NCBI GenBank assembly: GCA_964421815.1
Contig: CAYQYT010000004.1
Span: 62,001-126,000, forward strand
Origin: DTU089 sp964421815
GTDB lineage: Bacteria; Bacillota; Clostridia; Oscillospirales; Acutalibacteraceae
Length of the DNA: 64,000 bases
Reading direction: 5' to 3'
The position numbers were made by a program, and so were the translations under genes. Positions within the stretch are counted from its first letter, which is position 1, and each line of letters opens with the position of its first letter. The notes under the pieces were generated by a model that had not been told where the DNA came from, did not search any database, and worked only from the letters and a program-made list of their open reading frames with translations. Positions 38,309-45,532 of the stretch are shown here, piece by piece.

Positions 38309-39454
38309 ATGTCAAACATTCTTGACGCTTTTAAAGAAAAGCAAACAGAGAAAAAAGTCTATGACGGCAAGAAAATCAAGGTGGGAATCATCGGTTGCGG
38401 TTGGATTGCCGAGGCTCATTTAAAAAGTTATTTAAAATGTGACGATGTTGAGGTGGTTGCCTTTGCGGACATCGTTCCCGGCAAGGCTGAAGCATTTGCA
38501 AAGCAGAACGGTGTTGAGGGTAACTACTATTTAAGCGACAAAGAACTTATCGACAACGAAAAGGACCTTGACGCAGTTTCAATTTGTACATACAACCGTC
38601 AGCACGCTCCATGTGCAATTTATGCCCTTGAACATGGTGTCCATGTGCTTTTGGAAAAGCCCATGTGCGTAACTCTTGACGAAGCAGTTGAAATCTGCAA
38701 GGCGGAGAAAAAGAGCGGAAAGATTCTTTCCATCGGCTTCCAACCCCGTTTTGACGAGAATATGAAAATGGTTAAAAAGATTTGCGAGAGCGGTGTCCTC
38801 GGCAAAATCTACTACATTCAGACCGGTGGCGGCAGAAGAATGGGTATCCCCACTCCTTTCGGCACGTCATTTATTCAGGAAGATACCGCAGGATTGGGTG
38901 CTCTCGGTGACATCGGATGCTATTCACTTGATATGGTACTCAATGCAATCGGCTATCCCAAGCCCTTGACTGTTACAGGCTTTAAAGCGGGTATTTTCGG
39001 CAAAAAGCCCGAATATCTCCAGAAGCCCGAATATACCGAGGTGTTCGGTGTTGATGATTTTGCGGCGGCATATATTCGCCTTGAAAACGATATTGTTCTT
39101 GACTTCCGCATAGCTTGGGCAATGCATTGCGACACTCCCGGTGACACAATCATTATGGGTACAGAGGGCGGTTTGAGAATTCCCTCAACAGAGTGTTGGA
39201 ACGGCTCAATCGGCGGCCCCATGACCATTTACCACAACATTGCAGGGGAATGTGTTGAAACGGTTATACCCGAGTGCGAAAACAAGGAAGATAACTTCGA
39301 TAAAAAGATTCGTTCCTTTATTGATGCCATTGAGTTCAATCTTCCCTCCCCCGTTCCCACAAGCCAGATTATTTACAACCAGGCAATCATCGACGGTATC
39401 GCCCGTTCTTCAGAGTTGGGCAGAGAGGTAACAATCGAAATCCCCGAATATTGA
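38309..39454 (+). CDS. Gfo/Idh/MocA family oxidoreductase
   Basis: A 381-residue NAD(P)-dependent sugar or inositol dehydrogenase-like protein. The N-terminal Rossmann domain has IKVGIIGCGWIAEAHLKSY (residues about 28-45) and the conserved VLLEKPMCVTLDEA, with the catalytic-type lysine in EKP. The C-terminal beta-sheet domain has LGALGDIGCYSLDMVL, matching the family DxGxH region although with Cys-Tyr in place of His (GDIGCYS), which is one deviation from the usual catalytic His. GGAGG lies 7 bases before the ATG at 38309; a longer frame from 38261 is less likely. The substrate is unknown; proximity to GH110 suggests galactose-related sugars. Confidence 0.87.
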   Translation: MSNILDAFKEKQTEKKVYDGKKIKVGIIGCGWIAEAHLKSYLKCDDVEVVAFADIVPGKAEAFAKQNGVEGNYYLSDKELIDNEKDLDAVSICTYNRQHAPCAIYALEHGVHVLLEKPMCVTLDEAVEICKAEKKSGKILSIGFQPRFDENMKMVKKICESGVLGKIYYIQTGGGRRMGIPTPFGTSFIQEDTAGLGALGDIGCYSLDMVLNAIGYPKPLTVTGFKAGIFGKKPEYLQKPEYTEVFGVDDFAAAYIRLENDIVLDFRIAWAMHCDTPGDTIIMGTEGGLRIPSTECWNGSIGGPMTIYHNIAGECVETVIPECENKEDNFDKKIRSFIDAIEFNLPSPVPTSQIIYNQAIIDGIARSSELGREVTIEIPEY

Positions 39455-39593
39455 TACAAAGGGGTTGTTAAAAATGTGTAGATCGCATAAAACACTTTAA
39501 TATATTGGGTCTATATTTCCTCCGAACAACTTAACTGTTATTAAGAGTAATAAAGCCCGAAAAACAAATAAAGAATATTGTTTTATGCTATGA

Positions 39594-39673
39594 ACAAACT
39601 TCGCCGCTCGCCGTATTTTTATACGGCTTCGGGTAACCGCCGACAAAGTTCTCTTTGTCGGCGCTCAGTTTGT
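39594..39673. repeat. Cloverleaf-like structured repeat
   Basis: Outer arms ACAAACT (39594-39600) and AGTTTGT (39667-39673) enclose two perfect hairpins, GCCGTAT-TTTT-ATACGGC (39610-39627) and GCCGACAAAG-TTCT-CTTTGTCGGC (39639-39662). It could be a cruciform element or a structured RNA. The rest of the 320-base gap holds the terminator below and nothing else that I recognise. Confidence 0.65.
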
Positions 39674-39712
39674 CCATTCTACGCATTTTTTCCTAACCCC
39701 TTAAAAAACACA

Positions 39713-39753
39713 GAGGCTGTAAAAAACTTTCGTTTTTTACAGCCTCATTTTTT
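39713..39753. terminator. Bidirectional terminator
   Basis: GAGGCTGTAAAAAAC (39713-39727), 4-base loop, GTTTTTTACAGCCTC (39732-39746) and T-run. It ends the Gfo/Idh transcript and, read the other way, lies 23 bases after the LCP gene stop. Confidence 0.9.
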
Positions 39754-39775
39754 GTGTTCACATTTTTATGCCAAA

Positions 39776-40891
39776 TCAGTTCATATCAAGGGGGGATATT
39801 CTACCCTCTTCAAGAGTGATATTTGACTCCCCGTATATTTCCTTTTGAAGGGTTTGTGCGGCAAGGGGGTAATCCACCGCCCAGTACCAAACATCCCCGG
39901 AATGAGCCTTTCTGGAATTTTCGTCGGGCATTACAATCTGCTTAACATCGAATTTTGCCCAACCGCCCACAACGGCTTTTGTAGCAAGGGAAATAATCTC
40001 CGATTCCTCATAGCTTGTTTCAAGATAGGGCAAAAATGTTTTGATATAATCGGGAATTTTCGAAGTTTGAACGGTTGCCGCTTTTTGAAGAAGACCAATC
40101 AAAACCTGACGCTGTCTTCTTGTACGGCTCACATCACCGTCGGAGTCGCAATGCCTGCTGCGGCAGAATGCGAGTGCCTCGTCACCCTTTAAAGTAACCG
40201 CGTCACCTGCGGAAATACTGAATCCGTAACCCTTGTTTATATAATCGGCTTCATATTGCTGAACGGGAACGGTAACCCCACCCAGTTCGTCAATAACCGC
40301 TTTAAAGAAAGCGAAGTTTATCATTGCGTAGCCGTCAATTCTTATTTTAAAATGATTTTGTATGGTGTTAACAAGGTTGTCAATTCCGTAGAAAGGAAAT
40401 GCGGAGTTGATTTTATTAAAACTTCCCACTCCATCGGGTGATTCCAGATAAGCAAAACTGTCACGCATTACGGAAGTCAAGGTGATTGTTCCCAATTTTT
40501 GATTTATGGAAACAATAATCATTGAGTCGGAAAGACCGGAAATGGTATTCTTGTTTCGGGTATCCACACCCACGCAAAGAACATTTATAACATCCTTGCT
40601 GTACATAACATCTCCGCCGTTGGTTGCCCATTGGCGAAGTGCTTCCTTGAACTGAGTAGCATCGCCCTCAAAAATCTTATCAAACTCGGGATCATCCTCC
40701 AATGCCGTGGGTTGTGTTTCATCATCAAAATCGTACGTAAGAGTATCTTCCACCTGAGGCGTAGCATTTTTAAGACTCTGATAATAATTGAATCCCACCG
40801 CAAAAAGACCGATGCACAGAACAAGCAAAAAGCAAAGCAATGTAATCAATACTTTTTTGCTCTTTTTACGTTTTTTATTCTTTTTCGACAT
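39776..40891 (-). CDS. LytR-CpsA-Psr (LCP) family protein
   Basis: A 371-residue membrane-anchored phosphotransferase that attaches secondary polymers from undecaprenyl carriers to peptidoglycan. The N-terminal cytosolic lysine-rich tail (KKNKKRKKSKK) is followed by a single membrane helix (about 15-35). The extracytoplasmic LCP domain has NVLCVGVDTRNKNTISGLSDSMIIVS, TSVMRDSFAYLE, LVNTIQNHFKIRIDGYAMIN and LAFCRSRHCDSDGDVSRTRRQRQVL, which contain the polyprenyl-phosphate-binding Arg and Asp residues. ATG at 40891 has AGGTGA 5 bases upstream. It follows the HprK-like kinase gene by 38 bases on the same strand and may be part of its operon. Confidence 0.92.
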   Translation of the reverse strand: MSKKNKKRKKSKKVLITLLCFLLVLCIGLFAVGFNYYQSLKNATPQVEDTLTYDFDDETQPTALEDDPEFDKIFEGDATQFKEALRQWATNGGDVMYSKDVINVLCVGVDTRNKNTISGLSDSMIIVSINQKLGTITLTSVMRDSFAYLESPDGVGSFNKINSAFPFYGIDNLVNTIQNHFKIRIDGYAMINFAFFKAVIDELGGVTVPVQQYEADYINKGYGFSISAGDAVTLKGDEALAFCRSRHCDSDGDVSRTRRQRQVLIGLLQKAATVQTSKIPDYIKTFLPYLETSYEESEIISLATKAVVGGWAKFDVKQIVMPDENSRKAHSGDVWYWAVDYPLAAQTLQKEIYGESNITLEEGRISPLDMN

Positions 40892-40929
40892 TTTTATCAC
40901 CTGAATACACTATATATTGCATTGTGCAA

Positions 40930-41631
40930 TTAAGGTTGGACCGCGTTCATTCCGAGGTATGCTGTTTTGACCGCATCTTCGGACATATCACAGTACAATT
41001 CATAAATGGGGATATCGGTTAGAACATTGTTCAAAACAACCAGCATATCTTCCATAAGATTTTTATCGCGTGGTCTTACAGTTTGCTCCATAAACAACTT
41101 CAAAGCCTTTATTCCCGAAATTCTGTTTATATTGTTTTCTCCTCTTGAAAGGAAGGCAATACCTGCAATCGGAACACCTGTGTTGACGCTTTCATCCGTT
41201 TTCCCGCTCCAAGGAGTACCGTAAGCATAATAAACTCCGTCAATACACCTTATTGCAGGCTTATCGTCATTTATAATTCGGGAACCCGGCATATACTTTA
41301 GCCATAAATGTGTATGGGTGGATTTTCCCGTACCGGAACGGGCAGAAAACAAATATGCCTTTCCCTCATACTCAACACAGGATGCATGAAGCATTATTCC
41401 TCCGAACCGAGTGAGCTGTTCATAGAAGTAACCGCCGCTCCAAAGACATTCACATTCCCCCAAAGTCATTTGCGGATTCTCATTGGAACGGTCCTTATAA
41501 AACTGTTGGGAAACATCAATGGTAATATCGGTTTTTTCATTTTCGTTGCAATAATACTGTCCAAGCCGCGAAACAAGAAAATCGCTTTGGACATCCATCT
41601 CTACAACCAAATCTGCTACTTTAATTTTCAA
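40930..41631 (-). CDS. HprK/PEPCK-like kinase paired with PqqD
   Basis: A 233-residue cytosolic protein with a P-loop, SARSGTGKSTHTHLW (about 95-110), and a following NDDKPAIRCIDG acidic motif and YGTPWSGK stretch that resemble HPr kinase and PEP carboxykinase nucleotide sites. It lacks the N-terminal domain of true HPr kinase and the true hprK is elsewhere (62051-63013). Such short HprK-like kinases occur next to PqqD-like proteins in RiPP and SynChlorMet-type cassettes and in lasso-peptide phosphorylation. It follows the PqqD gene by 4 bases. Substrate unknown; there is no radical SAM enzyme or obvious precursor peptide in the window. Confidence 0.78.
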   Translation of the reverse strand: MKIKVADLVVEMDVQSDFLVSRLGQYYCNENEKTDITIDVSQQFYKDRSNENPQMTLGECECLWSGGYFYEQLTRFGGIMLHASCVEYEGKAYLFSARSGTGKSTHTHLWLKYMPGSRIINDDKPAIRCIDGVYYAYGTPWSGKTDESVNTGVPIAGIAFLSRGENNINRISGIKALKLFMEQTVRPRDKNLMEDMLVVLNNVLTDIPIYELYCDMSEDAVKTAYLGMNAVQP

Positions 41632-41635
41632 AATT

Positions 41636-41899
41636 TCACTCCAAAATTCCGTGATTTTTCAATTTTTCAAGGAATGCATCCAAATCCGCTCTTATAACAG
41701 AATCATCCGCATCATACTCTGCCTTGATTTCGGCAACGATTTTTTCATAATCCTTTCCGTCTTCGAGGGCTTTCCATATAACTTCCGCCGGGCCGTTTAG
41801 GGTAATCATTCCCCTTATTTTGTTAACGGCTTCCCCCACGGGAACTACAACCGGCATACCGGCAATTTCTTTCAAAATATAATTTTCGTTTAATTTCAT
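41636..41899 (-). CDS. PqqD family peptide-chaperone domain protein
   Basis: An 87-residue protein. The PqqD/RRE fold is recognisable from NYILKEIAGMPVVVPVGEA (beta strands), MITLNGPAEVIWKALEDGKD (helix 1, with LNGPAEVIW the most typical segment), and the two C-terminal helices IVAEIKAEYDADDSVIRADL and DAFLEKLKNHGILE. PqqD domains bind leader peptides and present them to tailoring enzymes. Its only obvious partner is the HprK-like kinase encoded 4 bases downstream. It begins 30 bases after the prepilin-like gene. TCCGTTTTATGG-type weak ribosome site; the start fits the family. Confidence 0.82.
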   Translation of the reverse strand: MKLNENYILKEIAGMPVVVPVGEAVNKIRGMITLNGPAEVIWKALEDGKDYEKIVAEIKAEYDADDSVIRADLDAFLEKLKNHGILE

Positions 41900-41929
41900 A
41901 AAACACTCCGTAAAACAAGTTATTCGTAT

Positions 41930-42574
41930 TTATTTATTACATTCCGGACAAGTGCAAAATACCGAACCGTCTCCGAATATAACATAATGGTATTTGGGAG
42001 AATCCGGATCATCGAATGGGCAAATAGGCAGTTCTGAATTGCTTAAGTATTTGTAAAGCAACGCATTTTCCAATGATTTCTTTTTTAAGTAACGGTGATT
42101 TTTAGGAGTGGCACCTACCTTGTATGATTCAAAGGATCCGTCGGCCCAATAGCCGCCGCGTATTTTTCCCAAGGTCAATGTTTTATTAAAAATGGTGCAA
42201 TATTTATAGTCATACTTTGAGTCGATATTGAGTTTTGTTCTGGTATGATCATTGTTTTCGATACCACTTCCGGGATCATACTGTATTTTATCAGGACCGT
42301 CACCCCAACCGGCAATATCTATTTCTTCTTTTACAACTACTCCGTCCTTTTCATATACTTCCTGCCTTGCACCGTTATCAATCATACCGTACATAGCCTG
42401 TTTAACCACAGTTTCCATAACAATGCACTGATTTTGGCAATCTTTTCTTTTTTGATTATTCAAACCTGATATAAACAGCGGTACTGCCAAAGCAGTCAAA
42501 ATCCCGAGAATGGTAACAACCGCCATGAGCTCAACAAAAGTGAATCCTTTTTTAGAACAAAAAAATTTAAACAT
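41930..42574 (-). CDS. Prepilin-like protein (type IV pilin/pseudopilin N-terminus)
   Basis: A 214-residue protein with a class III (prepilin) signal: MFKFFCSKKGFTFVELMAVV, cleavage site Gly-Phe at residues 10-11 and Glu5 of the mature form (FTFVE), followed by a 20-residue hydrophobic helix (LMAVVTILGILTALAVPLFI). The rest is a soluble domain with CPFDDPDSPKYHYVIFGDGS and cysteine-rich end FCTCPECNK. No pilin assembly genes (PilB, PilC, PilD) are in the window. It precedes the PqqD and kinase genes by 30 bases and could be part of their operon; whether it is a substrate of that pair is unknown. Confidence 0.85.
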   Translation of the reverse strand: MFKFFCSKKGFTFVELMAVVTILGILTALAVPLFISGLNNQKRKDCQNQCIVMETVVKQAMYGMIDNGARQEVYEKDGVVVKEEIDIAGWGDGPDKIQYDPGSGIENNDHTRTKLNIDSKYDYKYCTIFNKTLTLGKIRGGYWADGSFESYKVGATPKNHRYLKKKSLENALLYKYLSNSELPICPFDDPDSPKYHYVIFGDGSVFCTCPECNK

Positions 42575-42639
42575 TATAATTCACCTCACAAAATCTCAAT
42601 TTAATATTACCATAAGGCCTCTCGAAAAGCAACAGGAAA

Positions 42640-44394
42640 TTATTTTAAAAGAGCCTTATCCGTTAATTTAATCTCATTTTTCTTGCACCCCTCAAGTTCA
42701 AAAACAACAATTTCATTTTCCTCTTTGAGAATGGGTGCGGGAAGATACAGGGTGTATTGGGGACCCCTCTTTAAAAATCTTCCTAAATTAAAACCGTTCA
42801 CATAGACTACCGCATTGGTAAAACCACGCATATCAACAAAGGTATCCGCTTTTTCCTCCGCCTTGAAAGTACCTTTCATAAAGCAGGGGAAATCCCTGTG
42901 GCTTTTCTTGTACGTAATATCGGGGGCTTTGTCAAGTTCCATACAGTAAACGTCCCAGTCAACAATCGCCTGACCGCCCAAATAAACTTCCTCAAGACCT
43001 TTTCTGTCATAAAGTCGTCTTCCGTAGTTGACTCTGCCCAATGCCTGAACAAGAATATCGACCTTGATTTCACCGTTGAATGCCTTTACGGGCACGGAGA
43101 AACTTTCATCAAAAAGTGCTTTACCCTTCAGTTTTGTTCTGTCATAAATATGTTTGAGTTCCCCGTTTATGTAGATATAGGCAATATCGTGAACACCGAA
43201 AGCGTTAAGTTCCGTGTCGTCATAAAATCCTTTGAGGGTTGTACTGTAAAGAATAAAACCGCTGTTCTGTCCGTAATGCTCCATATATTCGGGGCTTACG
43301 GATTTCTTGTGGGTCGAAATTTTCTTATAAACATCCTTTAAATCCGCAAATTCCGTTAAAAGAACCTTGCCGTATGCCTTTGTTTTCGAATCCTCGGGAA
43401 GCGGGGGAAGTTCTTTCCCCAATTTCTTTTCCATTCTGTCGCGGAGTATAAAATATTTCTCCGTGTATGCACCGTTTTCCGTCAGGGGTGCGCCGTAATC
43501 GTAACTTGTGGTGGTGGGGCAGTAGCAATCGTAGTAATTGGCACCGGACGAAAAACCGAAATTCGTTCCCCCGTGGAACATATACAAATTGAAATTTGCA
43601 TCCTCTTTAAAGAATCCGTCAAGGCTTTTGCCCAGAGTTTCCTCGGGATCGTCCCTGTGGTGATTTGTGCCCCATCTGTCAAACCAACCGCACCAATGCT
43701 CCCCGCACATGAGTGGTTTGTCGGGTTGGAGAAGTTTCAAATCGTCAAAACGACTTTCGTTATATGTGCCGAAGTTTGCAACCATTAACTCCTCGGGAAT
43801 ACCGCCGCCGGAGAAGAAATATTTTGTTTCTCCGTCGGAGGTGAAAAGTTGTATATCAATACCAAGTTCCCTGATTAAATCACGGAGCCAATACATGTAT
43901 TTCTTATCTCTGCCGAATGAGCCGTACTCGTTTTCCACCTGCATTGCAATAAGACTTCCGCCCTTTGAAAGTTGATAGGGAACAAGTTTCGGAATAAGGA
44001 CCCTGTAAAAATCCTCAACCGCCTTAATATAGGTCTTGTCCCAACAACGCAAGCGGATATTTTTGTCTTTGAGAAGCCAGGCGGGAAGTCCGCCGAAATC
44101 CCATTCCGCACAAATATACGGACCCGGGCGGACTATAACATAAAGACCCAAATCCTGTGCGGTTTTAATGAATTTCTCAATATTGAACATACCATCAAAA
44201 TTGAACTGATTTTTCCGCGGTTCGTGATAATTCCAAGGCACGTATGTTTCAACGGTGTTAAGCCCCGCCGCTTTCAATTTCAGAAGTCTGTCAAGCCAAT
44301 ATTCCTCGGGAATTCTGAAATAGTGCATTGCACCGGAATAAATATGAAATTCCTCGCCGTTAAGGTAGAATTTTTTATTTTTGATTTCCAACAT
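42640..44394 (-). CDS. Beta-galactosidase, GH35 family
   Basis: A 584-residue glycosidase with no signal peptide. The GH35 signature region is clear: FHIYSGAMHYFRIPEEYWLDRL near residue 15, ETYVPWNYHEP, VRPGPYICAEWDFGGLPAWLL (about 100-120), the acid/base in QVENEYGSFG, and the nucleophile in LMCGEHWCGWFDRWG. The C-terminal beta-sandwich domains are present, ending in NGFNLGRFLKRGPQYTLYLP. The ATG at 44394 has AAGGAGA 7 bases upstream; the open frame from 44421 is less likely. It removes terminal beta-galactose from short glycans, complementing the GH38 and GH110 genes. Confidence 0.93.
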   Translation of the reverse strand: MLEIKNKKFYLNGEEFHIYSGAMHYFRIPEEYWLDRLLKLKAAGLNTVETYVPWNYHEPRKNQFNFDGMFNIEKFIKTAQDLGLYVIVRPGPYICAEWDFGGLPAWLLKDKNIRLRCWDKTYIKAVEDFYRVLIPKLVPYQLSKGGSLIAMQVENEYGSFGRDKKYMYWLRDLIRELGIDIQLFTSDGETKYFFSGGGIPEELMVANFGTYNESRFDDLKLLQPDKPLMCGEHWCGWFDRWGTNHHRDDPEETLGKSLDGFFKEDANFNLYMFHGGTNFGFSSGANYYDCYCPTTTSYDYGAPLTENGAYTEKYFILRDRMEKKLGKELPPLPEDSKTKAYGKVLLTEFADLKDVYKKISTHKKSVSPEYMEHYGQNSGFILYSTTLKGFYDDTELNAFGVHDIAYIYINGELKHIYDRTKLKGKALFDESFSVPVKAFNGEIKVDILVQALGRVNYGRRLYDRKGLEEVYLGGQAIVDWDVYCMELDKAPDITYKKSHRDFPCFMKGTFKAEEKADTFVDMRGFTNAVVYVNGFNLGRFLKRGPQYTLYLPAPILKEENEIVVFELEGCKKNEIKLTDKALLK

Positions 44395-44465
44395 AGTATC
44401 TTCTCCTTGATATACATACATATATATCTAATTATAATAACAAATCTCCCCAAACACAAACTAAA

Positions 44466-44503
44466 AATAAAAAACGGCAACTCCACCAAAGGAATTGCCG
44501 TCA
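44466..44503 (-). terminator. Terminator of the permease cluster
   Basis: Minus strand GACGGCAATTCC, loop TTTGGT, GGAGTTGCCGT then T-run. It lies 20 bases after the stop of the NEW3-like gene. Confidence 0.88.
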
Positions 44504-44522
44504 TTTTGTGTTATATGCCTAA

Positions 44523-45518
44523 TTACAGACGTTTCTCGTCCTCATCCCTCTGCTTTTTGGCATTGATTGCATAGGGTATTCCGAATCCGAGACCGCCCCC
44601 CGCAACAAAACCGCCTGCGAGGAAAAGCCACCAAAGAGGATTCTGCGGTTTCTCCTCTTCCTCAACTTTTTGGGCTTTTATCACCTTTTTCTCGATTACG
44701 GTTTTCACCTCTTGAGTCTGTTCGTACTCATTTCCGAAAAAATCCTCATAGGTAATTTTTATTGTACCCTTGACCTCGCCTGTTTTCTTACTGTCAACCT
44801 GTAAATTTGCAGAGGCACTTGCGCTTTCGCCCACGGGGATTTCCCCTGCAAAACTGCTGCCCCCGGACTCAAGACCCTCAATGTCAAAATCCACCTTGCA
44901 GTTGTAAAGCGCCGCCTTTCCCGTGTTCATAAGGTTTACATTGACGCTGACCGTGTCGTCCTGCACCACCTTTACGGGAAGTTTCGCTCCGTCAAAGGTA
45001 AGTTCCGCCGGCTGACGTACCTCAACCCGCAAAATATCGTTGGAGGAATAACCGCCCCCGTAGGAGTCCTCGTATTCACAGACAAAGTTCAGTCTGTGCT
45101 CACCCACCGTTGCCGAATGAATGACTTTAACATCAATTTCCCATTGAAATGTTTTCTCCGCACCGATTGCGGAAACGTATTTTGTACCCATTCCGTGGGG
45201 ACGGATCTCGTCGGTTTCGTCCCCAACGGACAGTTTAATATTCTTTACCGCTTTTTTTGAGTGCATATTTTTAAGGGTAACGGTTATTTTTCCGTCCTTT
45301 TCGGGAGTCAGATAATCATTTTCCACAACATAACCCGTCACCATAAGTCGTGGTTGGGAGTTGTCCTCGGGAATAATTTCGGCAATTTCCTCTTTTTCGG
45401 TAGTTTCCTCGGTAACTTTCTCTGTAGTTTTCTCGGTTTTCTTGTCTGTCTTTTCTCCTGCAAAGCAAGTGACCGAACACAAAAGAATACATAGAATAAA
45501 AACTATAAATCTTTTCAT
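44523..45518 (-). CDS. Secreted NEW3/COG1361-like envelope protein
   Basis: A 331-residue protein with a signal peptide (residues 1-20, LFIL-type, VTCFAG), a low-complexity Lys/Thr/Glu-rich linker (TDKKTEKTTEKVTEETTEK), one or two CARDB/NEW3-like beta-sandwich domains (GKITVTLKNMHSKKAVKNI, SVNVNLMNTGKAALYNCKV, GTIKITYEDFFGNEY) and a C-terminal membrane helix (WWLFLAGGFVAGGGLGFGIP). Such proteins often accompany MacB/FtsX-type transporters as extracytoplasmic partners; here it is the last gene after three permeases. AAGGGGA lies before the ATG. Confidence 0.78.
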   Translation of the reverse strand: MKRFIVFILCILLCSVTCFAGEKTDKKTEKTTEKVTEETTEKEEIAEIIPEDNSQPRLMVTGYVVENDYLTPEKDGKITVTLKNMHSKKAVKNIKLSVGDETDEIRPHGMGTKYVSAIGAEKTFQWEIDVKVIHSATVGEHRLNFVCEYEDSYGGGYSSNDILRVEVRQPAELTFDGAKLPVKVVQDDTVSVNVNLMNTGKAALYNCKVDFDIEGLESGGSSFAGEIPVGESASASANLQVDSKKTGEVKGTIKITYEDFFGNEYEQTQEVKTVIEKKVIKAQKVEEEEKPQNPLWWLFLAGGFVAGGGLGFGIPYAINAKKQRDEDEKRL

Positions 45519-45532
45519 AACACAATCCCCTT

